A DNA stretch of 64,000 nucleotides from assembly GCA_015698045.1 (NCBI GenBank), contig BLAL01000013.1:992001-1056000 (forward strand). Direction: 5' to 3'. Of the stretch, positions 23,801-34,500 are shown in pieces. Position numbers and translations under genes: made by a program. The stretch is from Rhizophagus clarus (Eukaryota > Glomeromycota > Glomeromycetes > Glomerales > Glomeraceae). Each line of letters starts with the position of its first letter. Positions within the stretch are counted from its first letter, which is position 1. The notes under the pieces were generated by a model. That model worked only from the letters and a program-made list of their open reading frames with translations, did not search any database and was not told the origin of the DNA.

Positions 23801-26657
23801 GAACATTCTTTTTACCGTTCGAACATCCAAGTGTTCCATCAATTGTCGGATTTTCGGCGTAAAATTTTGAAAGCTTATCGTTGGCAAGTCAGGAAATAGA
23901 TCAAAACTTTCGAAATATGTTTTATTAGGAAACATCATTCCAAATTCAGTTGGAATACATTTCTTTTTAACAAATAACTGACGAATAGTTTCTTTATCTT
24001 GTTGTGAAATATTATCTAAATTCTTTGCTAAAATATGATGAACTTTTTCGGCAAATTCAAAGTCTGATTCTAATTCAGGTTTTTTGACAATAAACTTTGC
24101 CCATTCAACCAAAGGTAATTCGTTCAATAGCAACCAAGTACGAAGTTCTTGCTCAGTGAAATTTCTGGAAATATTATATGGCAATACACCGAATGGAATA
24201 TCTATATCTAAAGGAATTTTGTCTGGATTCAAATAGAAGTGAATTACACTTAAAGTTTGAGAACTGTCACCAATTCGTGCAAATCGCAAAAGCTCTGCAT
24301 CAAATTTATTTCCCTTTATCCACCATTTCAAAAGTTTAATTATTTCATCATCAGATAATGTTCGACTTTTTAATTCATTCAAAATATCTTGAAAACCCAA
24401 CTCGAATATAAGATTTGCATCTTTAGCTTTCTTAAAAAATGTGCCACATTTTTCCAACATAAATTTTGGAACAAGTGGGATAGATTTTATGAATTCAGCT
24501 ATTTCTGGATTTGGTAAACGAACGTCTGAAATTGGAAGAAGACCTTGTGTTGAAAAAATAAGAATGTTCTGTTTCAAACAACTAGAAAATTGTGTTTCTG
24601 CTATTGTGCTAACTTGCATATTTGGAGTACTTGAATTGTATGTAAAGTGTGCTATAACATGTGCTGCCCATTTTTCTAGCCATTCACGATAAGGAAAGGT
24701 TTTTTCGACATCATCTTGTGTCATCCGCACGACCTGAGCACGTTTTTTTAATATAAGATGTAATATCCGTTTTTTAAACCATTCAAATAACGACTTTCTT
24801 GTCTTTTGTTTGGGTGTACTCTTGTCAGACAATTTGGTTTCTTCATTGTCATCAATATCAGAACCGATAATTTCATTATAAAAGTGAGACATTTGAGTCA
24901 TTTCATACTCATACAAAATTCTACTTAGTGTTCCGGCCAGACATAACATTTCATTATTATATTCAGCTAATGTTGGTTCCGCAAAATCAATTAACTCTCG
25001 CTCCATCTAAGAGTACATAATTAGATTAAGATAATGTTATCAGTTAATAAAGTACAGCATATATAAGTAAGTTAAAACAAACTTACAGTAGGAATTACAC
25101 GAGCTCCCAAGTGAGAACAAGAACCAGTTGTTTGATTTGTTGAAAAACCAACATATATTTTTCCTTGATCAGGATATGAAATTAGATCCTTAAATATGGG
25201 AGAAAGTTTTTTATTATAATCTACAGATGAATCAAGTTCATCAAATTCGGTAAAAATCATTTTGATGGACGTATTATTTGGAGGTTTTTTCTTAATAATT
25301 CGTTCCATTTTTGCGGAGAATTCTTTGTTGATTTTAACATCTAAATTTCCACTTGCAATTCTAAACATTATAGATGCTTTTTCTGTTTGATAGATATTTG
25401 AACGAAGTTGTTTTACATCTACTTTTACCGGTATAAATAATCTTCTAACGTCTAATTGAACACCCCTAAAATCTACTGATTTGAGATGAAACATATTTTT
25501 TGGAGAAAATGTATTGAGACCAGATGCAATATCAATTAATGTAGGTTCTTGCATTTTCTTTGATAATTGCGCTATCAATGTATCATCAATATACAAAGAT
25601 ATTTCTTGAAGATTTTCTGTAAATCCCTATTAATATAATTATTATTAATAAAAAGGATGAAATATAGTATTAATTATAAAGATAAATAACAGTGACATGA
25701 CATTTATATAAATTAACTTACCAATGAATTGACCAAGAACCGGGTGAATTCCTCAATATTTGGTATCTAATTAACGAGAAAAAAGGCGCGTCAACTTATA
25801 ATGTCGCGATACGTATAGAGTTAAGTTCAAGAAATAATTACATCATGAGGTTCTCTGGTGTCCATTAAAAATGTTGTCCAACCTTCGTCATCATCATCAT
25901 CATCAATTGGTCCTTGTTTCGTGAATAATTGATTTCCGCGCCAATAAAAAGCCATTCCTTGACCACCGGAAGAAACACTATGTGAATACGTATATAAATT
26001 AATGAATAGTTCGCTTTGAGCAAAAAAAAACATATATATATATATTGAACAAGCCTCTCTATTATTACTTACAATGGATTTTCACTAACTGAAAATAACG
26101 AGTAAAATCCTACGCCAAAAGCTCCTATCTATTAATGTTATAAAAGGAAGGTTAACAATAATTTAAAGTTGATAAAAAGATAATTTTTTTAATTTACTTT
26201 TTGTTCATCAGGATTTCCTTCAGCAATTTTCACTAATCGATCCCAATCTTCAGATCTAAAAGCGAACCCATTGTTTTTGAATAACATTCTTATAATTTTA
26301 TTACCATTTGTTTCAAATATAATTTTAACACTTGATGAATCCGCGTCATCTTTATTTAAATACATAAACGATAATTATATTAAATCTTTTATTACAATTA
26401 TTATAAGATATAGAAGATATAACCTAAAAATAAAATTTTACCGGAATTTTGCAATAGCTCTCTAAATATTACAAATTTACAAGAATAACTAGAAAATGAA
26501 AAAAGTTTTAGTTAAACAGTAATGAATACAACTTATTACAACGGTTAATGACTCACCGAGCCAAAATCTTATCAATTAAATCTCTTTGATTGACTTCGAC
26601 TCGACCCTCACCAGAGTTTGAAAGGATTTGGTTTCTAAAGGAGTCCAAAGCCGACAT
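20881..26657 (-). CDS. DUF3684 / HSP90-like ATPase protein, copy 2 (complete)
   Basis: Fourteen exons in transcript order: 26657-26557, 26488-26442, 26349-26198, 26128-26073, 25977-25842, 25766-25722, 25626-25087, 25006-23816, 23731-23452, 23386-22873, 22782-22398, 22316-21596, 21510-21143, 21012-20881. The sum is 4,668 nt (1,555 residues), with every junction in phase. Residues ~34-115 form a GHKL ATP-binding fold: E44/N48/D51 in RELLQNSDDA, NNGFAF at 75-80 (Asn where HSP90s have the DxGxG Asp), GNPDEQK, and IGAFGVGFYSLFS from 101. The remaining ~1,400 residues are the DUF3684 region, with an acidic patch DDDDDDE near 150 and a Ser/Asn-rich linker before the C-terminal module. Fungal DUF3684 proteins are of similar or slightly larger size; function is unknown, with chaperone-like ATPase activity inferred from the fold. 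Likely cytosolic or nuclear: no signal or membrane segment. Confidence 0.88.
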
Positions 26658-28554
26658 TATGCAATATTATGATAAATATCGTATGCGAATATAAAAGAAA
26701 AGAACGCGAATACGGTTTAAAAAATGAATATCAGAACTGGTTTGATATTTATTGATTATCAATATCATTGTTGAACTTTATATAGTAACATGAATAACCT
26801 GATTTTTGCATCCTAATGATAGAAAAATTCCATATTAATTTTGTTATCTATAACCAAAATAAGGATAAAGTGAATTTTTAAAAGGAAAGATTAACTTTGA
26901 ATAAATTATGTTATGTAAATAATGAAAATAGAGTTAAAATGCTTTTAAGGAAACGATTATGGGAATATAATGAGAAATTCTTTGTTACGGACTATGGCTA
27001 TTTTTAAATGATGATCTACTGTGTACTGCACGTATGTTATAATTCTATTTCTGCTATAAACAAATAATACGGTTTTGATCCAATAAAGGTATAATCTACA
27101 GTGATACGGGTAATTATTGTCTGGATAGTTTTAGGAAAATGTTTATTTTGACAATCCTTATAATTAAAATTGACAACCATTAATTATTTCACGTTTAATC
27201 AGTTCTGGCAGGGTCAGATCACGATATACATCCTTTTTTTATCTAATAAAAAGATCAATTTATTGTGCCTAATGTAGTTAATAATACTAGAACCAGTGTC
27301 CGATACGTTATCGGTAAGTCGGATCAAAAAATATGATTTAAAAAATTAAAAATTTTATTTTATTACTAAATTTATTTAATTAATTTGTTTTTGATTTTTA
27401 AAATGATTATTTTAAATAAATTTATATTTTGTTTTTTTTAGAAAAATGTAAATTCATTAATAGCTCTTTAAATACTGGTAACGGGTAACGTTATTATCAC
27501 ATGACCATCACAATATTAAAAATGACCGCACCTGATTCTTCATGCGTGGCGGGACAGACGGACATTGTGGACCTTACAGTCCCTCCGGACAATTAAAATC
27601 TGTGATTAATAATACATAATTTTATTGTATACCTAAAATGACATTCTTTTGCGCCAAATGATGCCAATAATGCATTTAAAGGTTGGACAACATTATTTAT
27701 CTGTCAGTTGACTGTTGACACAGATAACTTATTGATCAGCGTATTTAAAAATAAACTTTATTTGATATTTATAAATTTTTTTCAATATTTATAATAGTAA
27801 GTGTTACCGTATATCATTAAGTTCAATCCGGTTTAAAAACTGGTTTTTTTTTTATCATTTCTGTATTATAAACGTAAAAAGTAGGAAATGTTTTTTAAAA
27901 CTTAAAATTTCTTTATTAGTAGAATATTAGGCGTATTTTCTTGAAATATAAAATGTAGTACAAATTAAAACATATATTATGTGCTTAGTTAAAGAAAATA
28001 TTACTTTTAATGAAAAACCTAAAACTATCATAAGTAACCGTTAATGTTAGTAATAAAACCAAAATACTAATTTAAAATCTAAAATAAAAAAAGTCCGCCT
28101 GATTTATGAAAATAACTCCTGTATTTTATAATATTTTTCTTTTTTGTTTAGCCATGAGATAGCAACAAGAGTCCAGAATAAAGTTTAGAATGCAAATATA
28201 ATGTGTAATATACATTAATAACGTATACATAACAAAATATATTATAATAAATGAAATTATGCCCTTTCGTTCTCCCCTTCTAAATATATTATTTCTTGTA
28301 CTTACAAATTATGGATGCGTTGCGGAATTGTTGATCATCTCAATTATGACGGTGCCATAGTATTCTTGTTGCATCTCTAATAATTGAAAATTACATTTCT
28401 ATATATTATATATACAAGGGCATGCTCTCAAACAAAATTATTATATTATTAAGCTCATATTCTTTTTCTTTCTCTTTGGAATCTCGCATTATAAATTTTA
28501 TGAACCGTTTCTTCATTCTTTTCATGAAGAGGTCATTCCTACGGATTTATTTAA
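26658..28554. other. Intergenic DNA
   Basis: The first ~270 bases match the upstream region of DUF3684 copy 1. At 27480-27610 there is a short, clearly less AT-rich stretch with no usable frame. The rest is AT-rich without recognisable genes. Confidence 0.45.
26885..26906 (-). promoter_or_regulatory. Conserved upstream block of DUF3684 copy 2
   Basis: Identical over 22 bases to 4158-4179 and at almost the same distance from the start codon (about 230 bp). Candidate promoter element shared by the two paralogues. Confidence 0.35.
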
Positions 28555-29328
28555 GGAAAATATGATATCCACTCAATAAAATCCGGATATCCTACGACCT
28601 ACGGGTATGATGTAAATATGATAAACATTCAACATTTGTATATAATTTTCAACAAACGACAAAAGGTTATTGCCTTTTTCAAGAACGAAGATGTCATGAT
28701 GAGAGCACTAGAAAAAACGATCCTGAAAGACTCTCACGGTGAACAATGACAAGTACATGTTAATGACGCAAAATTCAAAGCTAGAAAAATAAGATCGACT
28801 TATAAGATGATGACGACAAAAGAGAAAGTAATCAGTGACGGCAAAGAAACTAGGAATAAGAAGAAAGACCAATTGTCCATGGAAGAGATTCGTATCAGAA
28901 ACATGGTGGATACGACGCCAAGGGTTAATCCAGAGCCCTCTTCGACACTGACATCGACGACCGAGACACCCCACTTAAAGGAAGCTTTAGTGGCTCAAGA
29001 CAAATTCGCAACTCGACTTAAAAGTGTCAACGCAGATAAAGACGTTCTGAAACGGAGGTCGGCAGAAGAACCAGAAGCTCTCCTGCTATGAAGGAACAAG
29101 TTGCATCAACAGTTCTACGGTCCTAAGTTACTCACACAAAAGACAAGTGCCCAACCTTCGCTACCTACGACTCCACCGGATTCAGATTATGGAACACTCC
29201 TCCGAAATTATGCTCAGAAAGAAGAAGAAAGACGAAAGAAGATGGCTGCAGAGAGGTTCGATGTTAATCTTAAAGAAGTAGATATAGATTTTAATTGGTC
29301 AGGTGGAGTGAATAAGTTTTCAAATTAA
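28555..29328 (+). pseudogene. Unrecognised gene remnant with two in-frame TGA codons
   Basis: One frame is open from 28555 to 29328 except for TGA at 28747 and TGA at 29089. The encoded sequence is coherent across both stops. It has an N-terminal segment GYPTTYGYDVNMINIQHLYI and KVIAFFKNEDVMMRALEKT, a charged Lys/Glu-rich centre with NKKKDQLSMEEIRIRNMVD, a Pro/Ser/Thr-rich linker, and a C-terminal helix (KEEERRKKMAAERFDVNLKE) ending NWSGGVNKFSN. Base composition is clearly less AT-rich than the flanks, as expected for former coding DNA. No intron is evident, so it could be a retrocopy. I do not recognise the family. A readthrough or selenoprotein explanation is unlikely in a fungus. Confidence 0.5.
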
Positions 29329-29720
29329 AAATAGTAGTATAGCCAATTTATACTAGGATAGTTGATAGTAAGTTTTTTACTACGATCATGTTTTTCTTAC
29401 ACAAATAACTACCACGAATAGTATATTTTTGACTTTTTATGAATTAGTTATTCAATCAAATATGTAAGTTGATGAAGTACAGAAGTGAGTGCTATCGAAT
29501 ATCTTGTTATCCATAATTTATAAATAACACAGACGTATTCGTGATCGCTGACGGAAGTTCCATTCACTTTCTTTTAATAGAATTAGGATTAATTTATTGC
29601 ATAGATGTTTTGTTTTTTTATGTATAATTACAGGGTTAGTATAATTGGTATATAGTTTGGCGTCACCTTTCTAATGTATATTCGTAATTTGTATTTTGTT
29701 CTTTTACAAAAGATGCAATT
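29329..29720. other. Intergenic DNA
   Basis: AT-rich sequence between the unrecognised pseudogene and the nested elements. I see nothing coding. Confidence 0.45.
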
Positions 29721-31023
29721 AGGGTATTTAATTGACGAAAAAAGACTCATTCAATGATTTGATCTATCAAAAATCGATTTACCATAATTGATCACATGCA
29801 ATCGATTTCTTGATTGATTTATAGCTCAATCGAACAAAAAAAGGACAATCGACTTAAAATTGATTGATTCCATAAAATTTATTAAAATTTATTAAATTTT
29901 ATTTCTAAACTTTAAAAAAAATTAACTTTAATCTTATCAAATTTATACAAAAGTATCATTTGAACCTGAGCCATTATTTTTAGATTGTAAACAGCAATGA
30001 ACACAAAGCAAGAACTCAATTCAGATACAAAGTGCCAGGCCTAGTGTTCCGAAAGGGTCGAGTCGGGTCGGGTTTGAGGATGTATTTGAACTCGACCCGA
30101 GTATAAAAACAAACCTGTACAAATACCCGGGTTAACATTTATATGACCCGACCTCTGACCCGGCCCCGACATAGTTTAACCCCCGGATAACCTGGGTCCA
30201 AATAAATTTTCAGATAAAGCAATAGTATAATAAGTTTTATTTAAATTTTTATTATATACTTTGGATGGAAGTTCTGTAACAAATTCATCTAATGTACTTT
30301 CTGTTTCTATCATTGAATTCTTTCTTTTTTGGATTTTTATCTGGGTAATTACACTTTAAATAACGCCAAAGATTCGTTGTATCAGAGAATTTTTCTTACA
30401 AAAATACTTGTAAATAATTAAGCAAATATTTTTTTTTTCTAAAAAAAAATACTTATGGACAGAGTTTTTGTTTATAAATCGTACATTTTAAATATCTGAT
30501 TAAACCCGGGTTAACCCAGGTCAACCCGGATCAAGTAAAGGTGTGACCCTAACCGACGGGTCGGGTTGGATATAAGACTCGAGTCAGATAATGATAAACC
30601 CGATTCGGATTTTAAACACAGGTCGGGTCATTGGTCGGGTCAAGTGACCCGGGACTGATCCGAGCCTAGTCAGGCCTCCACCTTGATAACACTTTTTACG
30701 ATCTTTAACCTATTGATAATTCACATAAAAAAAAACTTCTTTTTATATTTATTCATTATATATATTACATATTATTATATAGCCCTGTTAGACTATCATT
30801 TTATGCTGTACAAATATTTCATACTATACATCAATGTCTAAAATACTATGGACTAATTAATTTAATATTAGAATCTGAAAATTTTAATCATTTTGGTTCG
30901 GATAATAAGATTCTTATTGTATGGTATTATTATTACTATGATCGATTAGATGGGTAAATTGATCAATCAATTTGATCGATTAATTGATTGACTCAAACAA
31001 TGATCGATCTGATTAAGAACCCT
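29721..31023. mobile_element. Outer non-autonomous element with AGGGT termini, split by a second element
   Basis: The left end AGGGTATTTAATTGA and the reverse complement of the right end AGGGTTCTTAATCAGA form an imperfect inverted repeat. Both ends are followed inward by clusters of ATCGATT/TGATTGAT motifs. The flanks ATGCAATT and ATACAATA agree at 6 of 8 positions, compatible with a decayed 8-bp duplication. No transposase is encoded. The 628-bp GGGTC element (30043-30670) lies inside. Confidence 0.5.
30043..30670. mobile_element. GGGTC-ended non-autonomous element, second copy of the family
   Basis: It is flanked by CAGGCCT on both sides (30036-30042 and 30671-30677), a 7-bp target duplication. 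The left end AGTGTTCCGAAAGGGTCGAG resembles the left end of the 6171-7240 element, and the right end in reverse complement (ACTAGGCTCGGATCAGTCCC) is a weaker match. Inside, dispersed GGGTCGGGTT and AACCCGGGTT motifs recur at both ends. There is no ORF. Confidence 0.65.
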
Positions 31024-31421
31024 ATACAATAAAGATATATATACGTTTACCAAAAAAAAAAAAAAAAAATTTTTATATAATATAAATTAATTGTTAATCT
31101 GTTATTTCTAAATACAATTTATTATAAAATATGTTCGGTAACAGAATGACTAATCCAATAAAAATATCTTATGAATATCCAGATTACACCATCCGAATTA
31201 ACATTTTGAATTGATATTCGGATATCCCGATTTACAATCTTTGAACGGATACGTTCAGCAGGTCTACATTGCATATTACACAGTTTCAGCATTCGCAAGT
31301 TTTTAAACCAGAATTTTAATGAATTCTTGCGATCTCCGATATGTTTCCTAATCCGAATGAAAAAATTACTTAGTAAGGCTAAAAGAATTTCTCATTAGGA
31401 TAAACTAAACATGAATAAACG
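31024..31421. other. Intergenic DNA upstream of the GTPase pseudogene
   Basis: AT-rich non-coding sequence with a poly-A run at 31052-31069. The promoter of the pseudogene is expected at its right end. Confidence 0.4.
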
Positions 31422-31448
31422 ATATATCGGTATATTATTTAGCCGATT
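31422..31448 (+). promoter_or_regulatory. Conserved ATATCGG...TAGCCG block upstream of GTPase copy A
   Basis: ATATCGG followed 10 bases later by AGCCGATT matches the same spaced pair at 44633-44658 upstream of copy B, although the flanking DNA has diverged. It lies about 65 bp before the start codon. Candidate core promoter element. Confidence 0.35.
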
Positions 31449-31511
31449 TTTTCCTTTATATGCAGTACAGAAAAGGTTTTTGTAATGTTTTAAAATTTTT
31501 CGTATTGTATC

Positions 31512-34500
31512 ATGCAGATTAGTGATTCTGGACAAGTTCCTAACAATTTTTATGGTGCATAAATATTTTACTTATTTTTGGTGTACAGCTTAAATTTTTT
31601 CTTATCTGCATTCTAATAAAATAACCAATAGTCATAATGTACTTTTTATTTTTCGTTAGAAATTCAGAAAGACTCTAATGACCACTTCATTCGTGTCAAT
31701 CCTTTGACGATGTCTTCACGGCAAGCTGATGAAGTTTCCAACGATTTGGCTGATAATATTAGTAACCTATATCGATTGTTGGACTTGTGCAATGATGATG
31801 GTTCAAACGGCATTGGTAAATTTTAGTTGTGAAATTGTTTCTAAAGCATTCTATAAAATAATTTTAATTTTTCATCATGTTCAATTTCTTAAAGTGGACA
31901 AGATAATTATCTCTAAGGAACATTTAAGGAGGCTATGCAATGATATGGTCCCATCAAGTTTCAAATCTATTTCTGAAATTAATTATACGGAATTGAACTC
32001 AAAGTCATTCCGTCTTATCGGATGTTATGGAAATCGCAATTTAATCGCAAAGCTCTTGTTGAATAATGATATGATCGATCAACGAGTGTAAATATAACTT
32101 TTTTTTTTTTTTTGTAATTATATCATTAGATACGAAAATAATTAATATAAAATTTTTTCTTGTGGATATGATTTGCTTGTATCAATTGATGATATAAATA
32201 AACCTTCATTACGTCCAGGAATTTATTTATTAATTGTGAATCCTAATTTGGGTTTAATTATTCACTGGCCCGAAATTGGATGTTATGTAAATTCTTTAGA
32301 CGCTTCCTCCCATATTAAAAGAAATATGGTTAATTTACATAGGTTCGTATACTTTTTTTTTTTTTGTGTTGAAATTTAGCCAATTTCTCATTCTTGCATT
32401 TTTTTTTTAATTAGATACTTAACAAAACTTACCGATCATCAAATGTGTTTTATGAGCGATAAAGATTTAGAAAACTTTGATTTTAATCTTGAGAATTCTG
32501 ATGCTAATACAGACGACGATGATGATTCGGATGACGATTATGAAGTAAAAGAATGCCAAGAACAACAAGAAGATTTCATTATTGATGATGGTTTTAAGGT
32601 TTTCTTTTATTTATAAATTTTCCTTCAAGTATTGCTAAATATCACCGCAGGTGACGATCACCGCTACCAAATCAGGGTGCACTCCTGTGCAGAGTTAAAA
32701 ATATTATAAAATTTTGACTGTAATTTTACACTAACGTTGGTTCGATGATAATCACCTTCGATGGGATTTAGCAGTAGCACTCAATTTCGTAAGATAAAGT
32801 AATAATTTATTTAACATTAATAATTTTATCATATAAAGATGATGTTGCCTGATCGAATCAAGACCGAAATTAACAATAAAATAGATGATGATATTCCATT
32901 ACATCCACTAGGTTTAGTATTATAAAATTTTACATTAACTTAGGTTGATACTTGTTATTATTAAACTTAGAAAAAATATATCTATTTAGTTGTTGAATCT
33001 ACTACAAACAATCATTTGTCACTCGACAACTGAAAAAGGGAAATTCATTAAAAGTACAAAAAGGGTTATATGTTTTTAAAAATGACTTTTCAGCCGAACT
33101 CAAAGTTAAATTGCAAGATCATTATTTACGTATTGATCGTAATAAGATGGATTTACATTCATTAAAAATATTTATTATATATGGATTAAAAATGGGAGAA
33201 CTTTTAAATCCGCTGGATAAAGCAATGACTGTTGCTAAAGAGCGTAAAAATATGAGAAGGAAACAAGAATATAAAATTATTGATGATGATGTCAAAGTCA
33301 TTGAACAAATGGCGTCAATAAAACTACGTGCTTTTGAGAGGTACTGTACATATATATTGTTTAATATTTGCTTTTAATATTATTTATGCTGTCATTAAAT
33401 ATGAATTTTTTTCATCTGTATATAGTTATTTTGACAAATATATTGTACAGGATAATTCAAATCCTTTATCGCAGACGAGTATAAACGATATAGGTGAATA
33501 CATTATTAAATATAATCACTAAAAACCATTAATATTTACAGTACATATCTAATTGTATAGATCTTAAAAGAATTCGGACTAAATATCCCGGAATAGAAAA
33601 TAAAATTGAAGAAAAAATTAAAATCGACTCAAAATATTGGAAAAAATTGAAAAAAAGATATAATTTAGCTCGTATAGTTATTGAGAATATGCAGAAAGAA
33701 ATCAATGAAACAGAAGAAAATAATAATGAAATGACAAAATCTGCAATAACATCTTTTTATGATATGTTTACTGATGACGAGACTAAATCAAAAAAATTAC
33801 TTGAAAAATATAAAAAATTCCAACAAACTCAACAATCAAAAGTAAACTGGGCATTTATATTTGGTAATTCTGACATTAAAAAGGCAAAACAAATGACCAA
33901 CAACAAGTCAGATATAGAATTTATTCGAGAACTTTTAAATTACGGATTATTTGAAGGATATGATAATATTAAAGAAAGCATTGTAAATGTCTTTATTGAA
34001 GAATATTATAAATGGAAGGAAGATTTTCCAAATAAACTTCAGAAAATTTCTCCAAATACTCGGAATAACAAACAACTAGAAGATAATTTGAAGCGGGAAT
34101 ATGAAAAAGAGATGCAAGAAACCGAGAAAAACATGTTTGAAAAAATATGTGACGAAATAGAATCTATATATAAAGATGGGCAAGTATATTTATATATACA
34201 TATTATTTTTTTTAATCATTTCTTATTTATTAACAATTACGATTTACTTAATGTTTGCAGTTCTATGCAATTAGATGTATTAAGTGTAAAGGGTAAATTG
34301 TCTATTGCATTATTTATTATTTTAGCTAAATAAATTTTTCTAATGGATTAGGTTTTTTTATTCTATAAAATATAGAATCACATTTCGCACCAAACTATGA
34401 TATCGAAGTAATATATAATATTGAAGTGTTACAACCAAATCAGCTACAGATAACTATTTATGAAACATCATTAAAAGATGATAAGTTTAAGATTCAAGAA

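Noticed and set aside
20881..26657. Calling the DUF3684 genes sacsin
   Set aside because: The GHKL fold is shared, but the GNPDEQK..IGAFGVGFYSLFS pattern and the ~1,555-residue size fit fungal DUF3684, and no repeated SIRPT modules are seen.
28747..28749. TGA recoded as selenocysteine
   Set aside because: There is no SECIS-like structure evident, fungi generally lack the machinery, and a second TGA follows at 29089.
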